Source of the DNA: Streptomyces sp. C10-9-1 | GTDB lineage: Bacteria; Actinomycetota; Actinomycetes; Streptomycetales; Streptomycetaceae | Direction of reading: 5' to 3' | DNA: 64,000 bases | NCBI RefSeq assembly: GCF_024497955.1 | Contig: NZ_JANHKP010000012.1 | Coordinates: 62,001 to 126,000 of the forward strand | In this document: piece by piece, positions 1 to 7,790 of the stretch | Layout: each line of letters begins with the position of its first letter | Position numbering within the stretch: position 1 is the stretch's first letter | The notes under the pieces: model-generated | What the model was told of the DNA's origin: nothing | Database searches by the model: none | The model's input: the letters and a program-made list of their open reading frames with translations, nothing else | Translations under genes and position numbers: made by a program

Positions 1-351
1 GCGCACCGCGAGCGCGTAGGCCACGGCCGTGGCGACGGCCCACAGCAGCAGCGGCAGCGACAGACCGTCGGCGTAGCCCGCGACACCGGCCAGGGCCAGG
101 CCCCCGGAGGTGGCGAAGGCGAACCCCGCGAGGACGCCGTCCCCCGCCCGCCCGAGGACGGAGCAGACCCCGGCCGCGGCAGCGGCGGTGGCCAGAACGG
201 TCATCAGGACGGCGTTGCCGAGGGAGTGTTCGGCGCCGTTGGCGTTCCAGACGCGCCCGAGGACGAGGAGGGCGGTGGTGGCCAGGGCGGGCGCGATACG
301 CGGGGCGGCGACGGCGAGCGGATGGCGGACCGTGAGCGGCGGCTGGTTCAT
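1..351 (-). CDS. N-terminal part of a hydrophobic membrane protein, cut by the window edge
   Basis: The reading frame begins at an ATG (351) preceded on the minus strand by an AGGAG ribosome site and stays open to the window edge, giving 117 codons. The visible part starts MNQPPLTVRHPLAV and is almost entirely hydrophobic and Ala/Leu/Val-rich, with roughly three membrane-spanning stretches. I do not recognise the family; only the membrane location is supported. It lies downstream of, and on the same strand as, the two genes at 639-2617, about 290 bases away, so it need not share their transcript. Confidence 0.6.
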   Translation of the reverse strand, partial: MNQPPLTVRHPLAVAAPRIAPALATTALLVLGRVWNANGAEHSLGNAVLMTVLATAAAAAGVCSVLGRAGDGVLAGFAFATSGGLALAGVAGYADGLSLPLLLWAVATAVAYALAVR

Positions 352-526
352 CGGGCACTCCTGGACGCAGACCGTGCGGATCTGCCTCGATGACAGCGCC
401 GCCGGTCCTCCCCGGTCCGTCGGCCGCGCCGGTGGGGGCGCGGGAAGAACCCGAATGCGGCAGGTCTCCGGCTGCCCCGCCCGTGCGCTCCCGTACCGCG
501 TGCCGCCTCGCCGCCACGCCCCCGAC

Positions 527-545
527 GCCGGCCCCGGGGGCCGGC
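527..545 (-). terminator. Compact GC-rich inverted repeat downstream of the NAD(P)-binding gene
   Basis: GCCGGCCCC is followed one base later by GGGGCCGGC. It lies about 95 bases beyond the stop codon of the minus-strand gene at 639-1295, inside a 287-base gap with nothing else of note. It has no T tract, so termination is only a possibility. Confidence 0.3.
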
Positions 546-638
546 TCCGGCCTGCCGGCCGGTGCGGGCGGGGGCGTGAACGCCCTTGCCGGACCCGCTC
601 GCCGGGACCGCTCACCGCGGACCCGCCTACCGGAACCG

Positions 639-1295
639 TCAGTTGCCCGCCACGTCGCGCACGGCCACCGCGACCGGCACGCCGCCGGACACCAGTTCCA
701 GGGTGAGACCCGCCGTCGCGTCGGACTCCGCCAGCTCCGCGAGCACCGCGGCCACGTCATCGCGCGACACCGGGCCCCGTCCCGTGGACGCCTCCAGCCG
801 CACCAGACCGGTCCCGAGTTCGTCGGTCAGCTGGCCGGGGCGCAGCACGGTCCACCGCAGGCCGGACTTGCCGCGCACGTGGTCGTCGGCCGCGCCCTTG
901 GCCCGCAGGTAGACGTCGAACACCTCGTCGCCCGGGTGCCCGGCGTCGGCGCCCATCGACGACACCGCGATGTACCGGCGCACGCCCGCCCGTTCGGCCG
1001 CGTCGGCGAACAGGACCGCCGCGCCGCGGTCGACGGTGTCCTTGCGGGCGGTGCCGCTCCCCGGGCCGGCCCCGGCGGCGAAGACCGCGGCGTCGGCGCC
1101 CTCCAGCACGGCCGCGACCTCCTCCAGGGAGGCGGATTCGAGGTCGAGGAGCACCGGTTCGGCCCCGGCCTCCCGCAGGTCGGCCTCGTGTGCGGGGTTG
1201 CGGATGACGCCCGCGACCCGGTGTCCGGCCGAGGAGAGCAGGCGTTCGAGTCGGAGTGCGATCTGGCCGTGTCCGCCAGCGATGACGATGCGCAT
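639..1295 (-). CDS. NAD(P)-binding Rossmann-fold protein (atypical SDR, NmrA/YwnB-like)
   Basis: Encodes 218 residues from ATG 1295 (MRIVIAGGHGQIA). The glycine-rich GGHGQ turn at residues 7-11 follows the first beta strand, and the order beta1 - glycine turn - acidic residues - VFAAG - YIAVSSMGAD is that of the NAD(P)-binding domain of atypical short-chain dehydrogenases. There is no classical YxxxK catalytic pair after the SSM motif, so a dehydrogenase reaction is not assured; related proteins act as redox sensors or reductases. An upstream in-frame start (1334) would add 13 residues without family similarity. It is 92 bases downstream of the amidohydrolase on the same strand. Confidence 0.75.
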   Translation of the reverse strand: MRIVIAGGHGQIALRLERLLSSAGHRVAGVIRNPAHEADLREAGAEPVLLDLESASLEEVAAVLEGADAAVFAAGAGPGSGTARKDTVDRGAAVLFADAAERAGVRRYIAVSSMGADAGHPGDEVFDVYLRAKGAADDHVRGKSGLRWTVLRPGQLTDELGTGLVRLEASTGRGPVSRDDVAAVLAELAESDATAGLTLELVSGGVPVAVAVRDVAGN

Positions 1296-1387
1296 GCCCC
1301 GACGGTACGTCCGTGCGGCGACCGGCGGCGGCAAGGGCTCCGTGTCGCGGCGTGTGCGCGGCGCGGTCCCGGTTCGCCGCCCCGCCC

Positions 1388-2617
1388 CTACGGGCCGCCG
1401 TCCGCCCGCCCCTGGCGCGGCAGTTCGAGCGCCGCCGCCGAGTCGCAGTACTCGCGCACCGCGCTGGTGCGGGCCACGACCCGGCCGCGGTGGATGACGA
1501 TCCGGCTGTAGGCGAGGGAGAGGGCGGTCCGGACCCGCTCGCCCCGCACGGCCAGCAGCTCCGCGGGGAAGCCGGCCTCCACCCGCACCTCGGGCAGGCC
1601 CATGACCTCACGGGCCGTGGCGGCGACGCGGTCGTAGGCGTCCTCGGGCACCAGTCCGGCCTGGGAGGCGAGCAGGTACGCGGCCTCCAGGGGGTCGCCG
1701 CGTCCCACCGGGTTGCACACGGCGTCGCGCAGGGCCCCGCTGCCCGCGGCGATGCGCACCCCCGCCGCCCGCAGCAGCCGTACCGGGGCCGACCCGCGGT
1801 GCCCGACCCCGGCGCAGCCGCCCTGGGGCAGGCAGACGACGCCGACGTCCGAGGCCGCGAGCCGGTCGGCGGCCCGGGCGGCGAGCTCGCGGGGGAGGAG
1901 GGCGAGCCCCGCGCAGGGTCCGAGGGTGACCCGCTGGCGCAGCCCGCCCGCCATGGCGGCGAGCCGGGTGAGCCGGGCGGGGTCGTCGCCGTGGGTGTGC
2001 AGGTCGACGGGGCGGCCGTGTTCGTCCGCCGCCTCCAGCGCGGCCTCCGCGAACCCCGCCGGGTCGGGGTCCTCGTCCGGGCAGCCGCCGACCACGGCGG
2101 CCCCCATCTTCATCGCGTCGTGCAGCAGTGCGAGACCCTCGGCGCCGGCCGTGCCCGTCAGCACCCGGGGCACCGCCACCGCGGTCAGGTCCGCCAGCCC
2201 GCGCAGCGACCGCCGTGCGGCCAGCACCGCCTCCAGCGCGCCGAGCCCCTGGACGTCGCCGATCCGCACGTGGCAGCGCAGGGCGGTGGCGCCGTGGCCG
2301 AGCTGGAGGAGCGCCGCCTCGGTGGCCCGCCGCTGGATGTCGGCGGGGGTGTAGGAGACGGGGCCGGACGTCTCGGCGGTGAGGGCGGTGTCGCCGTGCG
2401 CGTGGGGTTCCGCCGGTGCGGGGAGCAGCAGGTGCCCGGTGAGGTCCAGCCGGGACGGGTGCGGGGGCAGGCTGCCCGCGGTGCCGACCGCCTCGATGCG
2501 GCCGCCGCCGATCCGGACGTCGACGACCCGGCCGTCGGCGAGCCGGGCGCCGCACAGCAGCAGTGCGGTGGGATCCGCGGCGGCACGGTCGCGGGGAGGC
2601 GGCTGGCTGTCGGGCAT
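1388..2617 (-). CDS. Amidohydrolase-superfamily protein resembling cytosine deaminase, with an altered active site
   Basis: 409 residues from ATG 2617, with AGGAG a few bases upstream. The early beta-rich section (20-65) and the EPHAHGD motif with His72 and His74 match the amidohydrolase metal site, and His207 in DLHTHGDD matches the next ligand. Compared from memory with E. coli cytosine deaminase, the catalytic Glu (217) falls on Gly210, the His of VGH (246) on Pro234, and the final metal-binding Asp (313) on Gly294 in AAGSGALRD. A normal mononuclear deaminase site therefore seems incomplete. It could be a divergent deaminase, a binding protein or a pseudoenzyme. It is 264 bases from tRNA-Thr, transcribed away from it. 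Confidence 0.7.
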   Translation of the reverse strand: MPDSQPPPRDRAAADPTALLLCGARLADGRVVDVRIGGGRIEAVGTAGSLPPHPSRLDLTGHLLLPAPAEPHAHGDTALTAETSGPVSYTPADIQRRATEAALLQLGHGATALRCHVRIGDVQGLGALEAVLAARRSLRGLADLTAVAVPRVLTGTAGAEGLALLHDAMKMGAAVVGGCPDEDPDPAGFAEAALEAADEHGRPVDLHTHGDDPARLTRLAAMAGGLRQRVTLGPCAGLALLPRELAARAADRLAASDVGVVCLPQGGCAGVGHRGSAPVRLLRAAGVRIAAGSGALRDAVCNPVGRGDPLEAAYLLASQAGLVPEDAYDRVAATAREVMGLPEVRVEAGFPAELLAVRGERVRTALSLAYSRIVIHRGRVVARTSAVREYCDSAAALELPRQGRADGGP

Positions 2618-2840
2618 CGGGCTCCTGTGCGGCTGCGGCCGGGACCGGGGCGACGGCTCGGTGGCCCCCGGTACGGGTCGAGACTAGGGCGGCCCGCGGT
2701 GCGCTTCGCGGAGGAGGCCAATAGTCGTACCGGGCAGGTCGCGGGTGGTGCCGACGGTGCGCGGGGGCCCGTCGTGAACGGGGGGACGGCCCGGGTCGCG
2801 GGAGGCCGCGCGGGGCGGCCCGGGGGCCGGGCAAACGGAT

Positions 2841-2870
2841 TTGGGACATCGGTGGGCGAGCGTGTAATGT
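2841..2870 (+). promoter_or_regulatory. Likely promoter of tRNA-Thr/tRNA-Met
   Basis: TTGGGA, an 18-base spacer and TAATGT lie 11 bases before the first base of tRNA-Thr. This fits the major vegetative sigma factor pattern TTGACN/TANNNT with a weaker -35. Confidence 0.6.
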
Positions 2871-2881
2871 CTTCCTCGCTC

Positions 2882-2954
2882 GCCCCAATAGCTCAGTCGG
2901 CAGAGCGTCTCCATGGTAAGGAGAAGGTCTACGGTTCGATTCCGTATTGGGGCT
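2882..2954 (+). tRNA. tRNA-Thr (GGT anticodon)
   Basis: The acceptor arms GCCCCAA and TTGGGGC pair fully. The D arm is GCTC/GAGC, the anticodon stem TCTCC/GGAGA encloses loop ATGGTAA with anticodon GGT, and the T arm carries GGTTCGATTCC. The length is 73 bases with discriminator T; no CCA is encoded. It reads ACC/ACU threonine codons and sits 42 bases before tRNA-Met. Confidence 0.97.
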
Positions 2955-2996
2955 CTGGTGTGAAGGACCCGCCTTCGGGCGGATCCGGAACATCAA

Positions 2997-3069
2997 AGCG
3001 GTGTAGCTCAGTCGGTAGAGCAAGCGGCTCATAATCGCTGTGTCACCGGTTCAAGTCCGGTCACCGCTA
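2997..3069 (+). tRNA. tRNA-Met (CAT anticodon), elongator type
   Basis: The acceptor arms AGCGGTG/CACCGCT pair fully, including the first A-U pair, which argues against the initiator tRNA. The D arm is GCTC/GAGC. The anticodon stem AGCGG/TCGCT carries loop CTCATAA with CAT, and the T loop is GGTTCAAGTCC. A CAT anticodon could in principle be a lysidine-modified Ile tRNA, but the context (tRNA-Thr, tRNA-Met, rpmG) is the common actinobacterial Met arrangement. Confidence 0.9.
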
Positions 3070-3075
3070 CTTACG

Positions 3076-3114
3076 GTAGCCGATTGTGGGGTCGGTCCTG
3101 CGATCGGCTACTCT
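3076..3114 (+). promoter_or_regulatory. Perfect hairpin overlapping the rpmG -10 box
   Basis: GTAGCCGAT (3076-3084) and ATCGGCTAC (3103-3111) are exact inverted repeats, followed by TCTTTCC. This could end or process the tRNA transcript. Its right arm includes TACTCT (3109-3114), a good -10 box for rpmG, so termination upstream and initiation downstream are packed into the same bases. Confidence 0.5.
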
Positions 3115-3159
3115 TTCCTGCGTTCATCCATTCCCATCCGTCCGTCAAGGAGCACTCAC

Positions 3160-3324
3160 GTGGCTGCCACCGACGTCCGCCCGAAGATCACGCTGGCCTG
3201 CGTGGAGTGCAAGGAGCGGAACTACATCACCAAGAAGAACCGGCGCAACAACCCGGACCGTCTTGAGATGAAGAAGCACTGCCCGCGTTGCAACTCGCAC
3301 ACGGCGCACCGCGAGACGCGCTGA
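3160..3324 (+). CDS. rpmG: Large ribosomal subunit protein bL33
   Basis: 54 residues from GTG 3160, with AAGGAG at 3147-3152 deciding the start. Sequence is [17 protein letters not shown]... with CVEC and CPRC pairs, so this is the zinc-binding (C+) form of bL33 near the tRNA exit site of the 50S subunit. Streptomyces usually carry extra zinc-free paralogues under Zur control elsewhere; this copy next to tRNA genes is the housekeeping one. A strong terminator follows 12 bases after the stop. Confidence 0.95.
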
Positions 3325-3336
3325 ATCAGGCTCGTA

Positions 3337-3370
3337 CACGAGGCCGCCCCCGCACGGGGGCGGCCTCGTG
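3337..3370 (+). terminator. rpmG terminator
   Basis: A 16-base-pair perfect stem (CACGAGGCCGCCCCCG and its complement) with a two-base CA spacer lies directly after rpmG, without a T run, as is usual in Streptomyces. Confidence 0.8.
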
Positions 3371-3476
3371 TCGTTGCACGCCGGGCGGGGACTCCCGCCG
3401 GTCGTCGGGCCGCGGCCCGACCGCACGCCGTAACCGCCGACCCCATGCAGTCGCCCCACCAGGAGGGAGCCAGCCC

Positions 3477-3929
3477 ATGGCGCTCGACCAGTCCTTCGTC
3501 GGGCGGACATACCCGCCCACCTCGCCGTACGAGGTGGGCCGGGAGAAGATCCGCGAGTTCGCCGAGGCCATCGGCGACGCCAACCCCGCGTACACCGACC
3601 GCGGTGCCGCCGCCGAGCTGGGCCACCCGGACGTGATCGCCCCGCCGACGTTCGTCTTCGCCATCACCTTCAAGGCGGCCGGCGAGGTGGTGCGGGACCC
3701 CGGGCTGGGTCTCGACTACAGCCGGGTCGTGCACGGGGACCAGCGGTTCGCCTACGTGCGCCCGGTCCGGGCGGGGGACCGGCTGACGGTCACCTCCACC
3801 ATCGAGGCGATCAAGTCCCTGGCGGGGAACGACGTCCTGGACATCCGCGGCGAGGTGCACGACGAGGCCGGGGAGCACGTGGTGACGGCGTGGACGAAGC
3901 TGGTGGCGCGGGCCGCCGAGGAGGCGTGA
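3477..3929 (+). CDS. MaoC-like dehydratase, N-terminal subunit type (UPF0336)
   Basis: 150 residues from ATG 3477, with AGGAGG 14 bases upstream. It starts MALDQSFVGRTYPPTSPY and contains FAEAIGDANPAY and HPDVIAPPTFVF, hallmarks of the FAS1-type dehydratase domain. In mycobacteria the homologous HadA/HadC subunits pair with HadB to dehydrate beta-hydroxyacyl-ACP/CoA. This gene lacks the catalytic hydratase-2 His/Asp pattern of its partner and overlaps it by one base, so the two are probably translated together as a heterodimer. The actual substrate in this organism is inferred, not shown. Confidence 0.85.
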   Translation: MALDQSFVGRTYPPTSPYEVGREKIREFAEAIGDANPAYTDRGAAAELGHPDVIAPPTFVFAITFKAAGEVVRDPGLGLDYSRVVHGDQRFAYVRPVRAGDRLTVTSTIEAIKSLAGNDVLDIRGEVHDEAGEHVVTAWTKLVARAAEEA

Positions 3930-4357
3930 TGGCAGCGGGGATCGCATTCGCGGACGTCGAGGTCGGCACCGAGCTGCCGCCGGCGTCCTTCCCGGTGACG
4001 CGCGCCACGCTGGTGCGGTACGCGGGTGCCTCGGGCGACTTCAACCCGATCCACTGGAACGAGCGCTTCGCCGTGGAGGTCGGCCTGCCCGACGTCATCG
4101 CGCACGGCATGTTCACCATGGCCGAGGCCGCCCGGGTGGTGACCGACTGGCTGGGCGACCCCGGTGCGGTCGTCGAGTACGGAGTCCGCTTCACCCGGCC
4201 GGTCGTCGTGCCGAACGACGACGAGGGCGCCGTGATCGAGGTCAGCGGCAAGGTCGCGGCCCTGCTGGACGACAAGAGGGTCCGGGTCGACCTGACGGCG
4301 ACCAGTGCGGGGCAGAAGGTGCTCGGCATGGCCCGGGCGGTCGTGCAGCTCGCCTGA
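3929..4357 (+). CDS. MaoC-family dehydratase, catalytic subunit type
   Basis: 142 residues; its ATG overlaps the upstream stop (TGATG at 3927-3931), the sign of coupled translation. GASGDFNPIHWNERFA near residues 32-47 is the hydratase-2 motif with the catalytic Asp and His, and DVIAHGMF follows at about 54-61. It resembles mycobacterial HadB. Together with its neighbour it should form a hot-dog-fold (3R)-hydroxyacyl dehydratase. In S. coelicolor the equivalent pair also follows rpmG. The next 60 bases contain a short GC-rich inverted repeat but no strong terminator. Confidence 0.88.
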   Translation: MAAGIAFADVEVGTELPPASFPVTRATLVRYAGASGDFNPIHWNERFAVEVGLPDVIAHGMFTMAEAARVVTDWLGDPGAVVEYGVRFTRPVVVPNDDEGAVIEVSGKVAALLDDKRVRVDLTATSAGQKVLGMARAVVQLA

Positions 4358-4415
4358 CCCCGGTGCTCCGGCTCCCGCCCCGCGGCGGGAGCCGGAGCCG
4401 TTTCCGGGCTTGCCA

Positions 4416-4436
4416 GTTTAGTAATTGGTCACTAAC
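4416..4436 (+). promoter_or_regulatory. Candidate TetR operator before the regulator gene
   Basis: An AT-rich island in GC-rich DNA carries TTAGT (4418-4422) and its complement ACTAA (4431-4435) around an 8-base centre. It ends 9 bases before the TetR start codon. A similar element (5064-5083) precedes the MFS gene, matching at about 14 of 20 aligned positions. The regulator probably represses both itself and the transporter from these sites. Confidence 0.6.
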
Positions 4437-4445
4437 TTGGTTCCC

Positions 4446-5012
4446 ATGGTCAGGATGAGTGCGGAGGAGCGGCGCGAGAGCGTCGTCAGGGCGGCGGTCA
4501 CCGAGTTCGCGCGTGCCGGGTACCAGGGCACCTCGACGGAGGCGATCGCCCGCCGGGTCGGTGTCTCGCAGCCGTACCTCTTCCGCCTTTTCCCGAACAA
4601 GGAGGCGATCTTCCTCGCCGCCAGCGAACGCTGCCTCTCGGACACCCGCCGGGTCTTCGAGGAGGCGTCCGACGGGCTCGCCGGGGAGGAGGCGCTCGCC
4701 GCCATGGGGGCGGCCTACCAGCGCCTCATCGCCGACGACCCCGACAAGCTGCTGATGCAGATGCAGATGTACGTCGCGGTGGCCGCGGCCGAGGCGGCGG
4801 GTGACCACGCGTTCGGCGAGCGGGTCAGGGCGGGCTGGGTGGCCCTGTGGGACGCGGTCCACGCGCCCCTGGGGGCGGACGTGGGGGAGACGACGACGTT
4901 CCTCGCCTACGGCATGCTCATCAACGTCCTGGTCTCGATGGGCTTCCCGCCCGGACACCGGCTCTGGTCGGGCCTCCGCGGCCCCGCGTCCGCGTGCCCC
5001 GAAGGGGAGTGA
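4446..5012 (+). CDS. TetR-family transcriptional regulator
   Basis: 188 residues from ATG 4446. The N-terminal helix-turn-helix, TSTEAIARRVGVSQPYLF followed by FPNKEAIF (about 30-58), is typical of TetR repressors; the C-terminal helical ligand domain is not family-diagnostic. No ribosome site is visible and the operator-like repeat ends 9 bases upstream, so the mRNA may be leaderless; ATG 4455 is an alternative start. The MFS exporter begins 85 bases downstream behind a matching operator-like site, so the likely job is drug- or metabolite-responsive control of that pump. Confidence 0.85.
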   Translation: MVRMSAEERRESVVRAAVTEFARAGYQGTSTEAIARRVGVSQPYLFRLFPNKEAIFLAASERCLSDTRRVFEEASDGLAGEEALAAMGAAYQRLIADDPDKLLMQMQMYVAVAAAEAAGDHAFGERVRAGWVALWDAVHAPLGADVGETTTFLAYGMLINVLVSMGFPPGHRLWSGLRGPASACPEGE

Positions 5013-5063
5013 GGCGCGCGCCCGGGCGGGGCGCGCCTCCCGGGGCGCACTCTGCCCGCGAAA

Positions 5064-5083
5064 GTTAGTAATCAATAAATAAC
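5064..5083 (+). promoter_or_regulatory. Candidate TetR operator before the MFS gene
   Basis: GTTAGTAATCAATAAATAAC aligns with the element before the TetR gene: both share the left half (TTAGTAAT) and the final TAAC. The right half here is degenerate (AATAAC instead of ACTAAC). It sits 14 bases before the MFS GTG start. Confidence 0.55.
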
Positions 5084-5097
5084 CCTCTGGGGGAGCA

Positions 5098-6591
5098 GTG
5101 AACGAGCACCACGCACCACGCGGCCTCGCCGCCTGGACGATCGTCATCACCAGCGTCGCCGGATTCATGGCGGCCCTCGACAACCTCGTCGTCACCACCG
5201 CGCTGCCGTCCATCCGGGCCGACCTCGGAGGCTCGCTGGAGGACCTGGAGTGGACGGTGAACGCCTACACGCTCACCTTCGCCGTCCTGCTCATGCTGGG
5301 TGCCGCACTCGGGGACCGCTTCGGCCGCCGACGGCTCTTCATGGCCGGGCTGACGGTCTTCACCGGAGCCTCCGCGGCCGCCGCGCTCGCCCCCGGCATC
5401 GACGCCCTGGTCGCCGCACGCGCCGTCCAGGGCGTCGGGGCGGCGATCATGATGCCCCTCACCCTCACCCTGCTGACCGCGGCCGTCCCCGCCGCCCGGC
5501 GCGGAGCCGCCCTCGGCGTCTTCGGCGCCGTCACCGGCCTCGCCGTGGCCAGCGGGCCCCTCATCGGAGGCAGCCTGACGGAGCACATCGCCTGGCAGTG
5601 GATCTTCTGGCTCAACGTCCCGGTCGGACTGGTCCTGCTGCCCCTGGCCCGGCTGCGCCTCGCCGAGTCCCACGCACCCGACGCCCGTCTCGACCTCCCC
5701 GGCACGCTCCTGGTCAGCGGCGGCCTCTTCGGCGTCGTCTACGGACTGGTCAACGGCAACGCCCACGGCTGGACCGGCACCCGGGTCCTCCTCGGCCTGG
5801 CCGGCGGCACGGTGCTGCTCCTGGCCTTCGTCCGGCACGGCTTCACCGCGCGCCGTCCCATGCTGCCCATGCGGCTCTTCCGCGAGCGGGCCTTCTTCGG
5901 CATCAACATCGCCAGCCTGCTGATGTTCCTCGGGATGTTCGGGTCGATCTTCCTGCTGAGCCAGTTCCTCCAGGTCGTCGCCGGCTACTCGCCCACCGAG
6001 GCGGGGCTGCGGATGCTCCCCTGGACGGGCATGCCGCTGCTGGTCGCGCCCGTCGCCGGCATCCTCTCCGACCGGATCGGCGGCCGGCCGGTCGTCGTCG
6101 CCGGACTGGCCCTCCAGGCCCTCGGCCTGGCGGCCTTCGCCCTCGTCCTCGAACCCGGTGTCTCCTACACCGCCCAGCTCCCCGCCCTGATCCTCAGCGG
6201 CATCGGCATGGCCCTGTACTTCGCCCCCGCCGCCAACGTGGTCATGTCCAGCGTCCGCCGCGAGGAGCAGGGCATCGCCTCCGGCGCCAACAACGCCCTG
6301 CGCGAGGTCGGCGGCGCCCTCGGCATCGCGGTGCTCGGCGCGGTCTTCGCCGCCCGCGGCGGCTACGCCGACGGCCGGCAGTTCACCGACGGCACCGTCC
6401 CCGCCCTGTGGATCGGCGCGGGCGCGGTCGCCCTCGCCGCCCTGGCCGCCCTGCTGATACCCGGCGGCCGGCCGGCCCCCCGGGACACCCAGGACGCACC
6501 TCCCGCACGGGCGGCGGAGCCCGGCTCCGGTGCCCCGGCGGAGGCGGAGCGCCCGGCGGGGCACGCCCCCCGCCCGGTCGGGGCGGCCTGA
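5098..6591 (+). CDS. MFS multidrug exporter, DHA2 (14-TMS, EmrB/QacA) family
   Basis: 497 residues from GTG 5098 with a G-rich Shine-Dalgarno run just before it. LDNLVVTTALPSIRADL opens the first helix, GDRFGRRRLF is the cytoplasmic MFS motif A, and GPLIGGSLTEHIAWQWIFWLNVPVG carries the antiporter motif C. About 14 hydrophobic segments follow, ending in a polar Pro/Ala-rich tail after residue 460. Such proteins use the proton gradient to export cationic or lipophilic drugs. The TetR gene directly upstream and the paired operator-like sites make an inducible efflux unit likely; the ligand cannot be read from the sequence. Confidence 0.9.
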   Translation: MNEHHAPRGLAAWTIVITSVAGFMAALDNLVVTTALPSIRADLGGSLEDLEWTVNAYTLTFAVLLMLGAALGDRFGRRRLFMAGLTVFTGASAAAALAPGIDALVAARAVQGVGAAIMMPLTLTLLTAAVPAARRGAALGVFGAVTGLAVASGPLIGGSLTEHIAWQWIFWLNVPVGLVLLPLARLRLAESHAPDARLDLPGTLLVSGGLFGVVYGLVNGNAHGWTGTRVLLGLAGGTVLLLAFVRHGFTARRPMLPMRLFRERAFFGINIASLLMFLGMFGSIFLLSQFLQVVAGYSPTEAGLRMLPWTGMPLLVAPVAGILSDRIGGRPVVVAGLALQALGLAAFALVLEPGVSYTAQLPALILSGIGMALYFAPAANVVMSSVRREEQGIASGANNALREVGGALGIAVLGAVFAARGGYADGRQFTDGTVPALWIGAGAVALAALAALLIPGGRPAPRDTQDAPPARAAEPGSGAPAEAERPAGHAPRPVGAA

Positions 6592-6694
6592 GCACCGGAC
6601 CCGCCGGGGGCACGGGCCCGCGCCCGCGCCCCCGGGAGGGACCGTCCGGCCGGGGGTCCACCACCGGGGATCCGGGCGGTGCACCGGCGGACCG

Positions 6695-6700
6695 TACTCT
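6695..6700 (+). promoter_or_regulatory. -10 box of a probable leaderless murB promoter
   Basis: TACTCT ends exactly seven bases before the murB GTG and no ribosome site is present. This is the usual layout for leaderless transcripts in Streptomyces. Confidence 0.55.
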
Positions 6701-6707
6701 TGTCCCC

Positions 6708-7763
6708 GTGCAGGTACTCCACGACGCCCCCCTCGCCCCCCTGACCACCTTCCGGCTCGGCGGCCCCGCCACCCGGCTGGTCACGGCCACCACCGACGAC
6801 GAGGTCGTCGCCGCCGTACGCGAGGCGGACGACACCGGGACCCCGCTGCTGGTCATCGGCGGCGGCAGCAACCTGGTGATCGGTGACAAGGGCTTCGACG
6901 GGACCGCGCTGCGCATCGCCACCACCGGCTTCACCCTCGACGGCACCCGCCTGGAGCTCGCCGCGGGGGAGGTCTGGTCGGACGCGGTCGCCCGCACCGT
7001 CGCCGCGGGCCTCGCCGGGATCGAGTGCCTCGCGGGGATCCCCGGCTCGGCCGGTGCCACCCCGATCCAGAACGTCGGGGCCTACGGCCAGGAGGTCTCC
7101 GGCACGATCACCGAGGTCGTCGCCTACGACCGGGTGCGGCGCGAGACGGTGGTGCTCTCCGGCGAGGAGTGCGCCTTCTCCTACCGCCACAGCCGCTTCA
7201 AGGCACGCCCCGACCGCCATGTGGTGCTCCGGGTGCGCTTCGCCCTGGAGGACGCCGGCGGCCTGTCCGCACCCGTGCGCTACGCGGAGACGGCCAGGGT
7301 GCTCGGGGTCGAGGCCGGCGAGCGGGTCCCGCTCGCGACCGCCCGGGAGACCGTGCTCGCCCTGCGCGCGGGCAAGGGCATGGTCCTCGACCCGGAGGAC
7401 CACGACACCTGGTCGGCCGGGTCCTTCTTCACCAACCCCCTGCTCGGCCCCGCCGAGCACGAGGCGTTCCTCGCCCGCGTGCGCGAGCGCCTCGGCGAGG
7501 GCGTCCTCCCGCCCGCCTACCCGGCCGCCGACGGCATGACCAAGACCTCGGCCGCCTGGCTGATCGACCGGGCCGGCTTCACCAAGGGCTACGGCTCCGG
7601 TCCGGCGAGGATCTCCACCAAGCACACCCTCGCCCTCACCAACCGCGGCGAGGCCACCACCGAGGACCTGCTCGCCCTCGCCCGCGAGGTGGTCGCCGGG
7701 GTGCGGGACGCCTTCGGAGTGACCCTGGTCAACGAGCCGGTGACCGTCGGCGTCTCCCTCTGA
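6708..7763 (+). CDS. murB: UDP-N-acetylenolpyruvoylglucosamine reductase
   Basis: 351 residues from GTG 6708, probably leaderless. It reduces UDP-GlcNAc-enolpyruvate to UDP-MurNAc with NADPH and FAD, the second committed step of peptidoglycan synthesis. The FAD-binding motif GGGSNLVIGDKGFDG, the GIPGSAGATPIQNVGAYGQE segment, SYRHSRFK, and GSFFTNP with the catalytic Ser region are all present, and the Glu of NEPVTVGV closes the active site. Much longer in-frame extension upstream exists but lies inside the MFS gene and has no family similarity. It is convergent with the deaminase gene 27 bases away. Confidence 0.96.
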   Translation: MQVLHDAPLAPLTTFRLGGPATRLVTATTDDEVVAAVREADDTGTPLLVIGGGSNLVIGDKGFDGTALRIATTGFTLDGTRLELAAGEVWSDAVARTVAAGLAGIECLAGIPGSAGATPIQNVGAYGQEVSGTITEVVAYDRVRRETVVLSGEECAFSYRHSRFKARPDRHVVLRVRFALEDAGGLSAPVRYAETARVLGVEAGERVPLATARETVLALRAGKGMVLDPEDHDTWSAGSFFTNPLLGPAEHEAFLARVRERLGEGVLPPAYPAADGMTKTSAAWLIDRAGFTKGYGSGPARISTKHTLALTNRGEATTEDLLALAREVVAGVRDAFGVTLVNEPVTVGVSL

Positions 7764-7790
7764 GGCCGCGGGCGGCGTCCGCCGCGCGGC

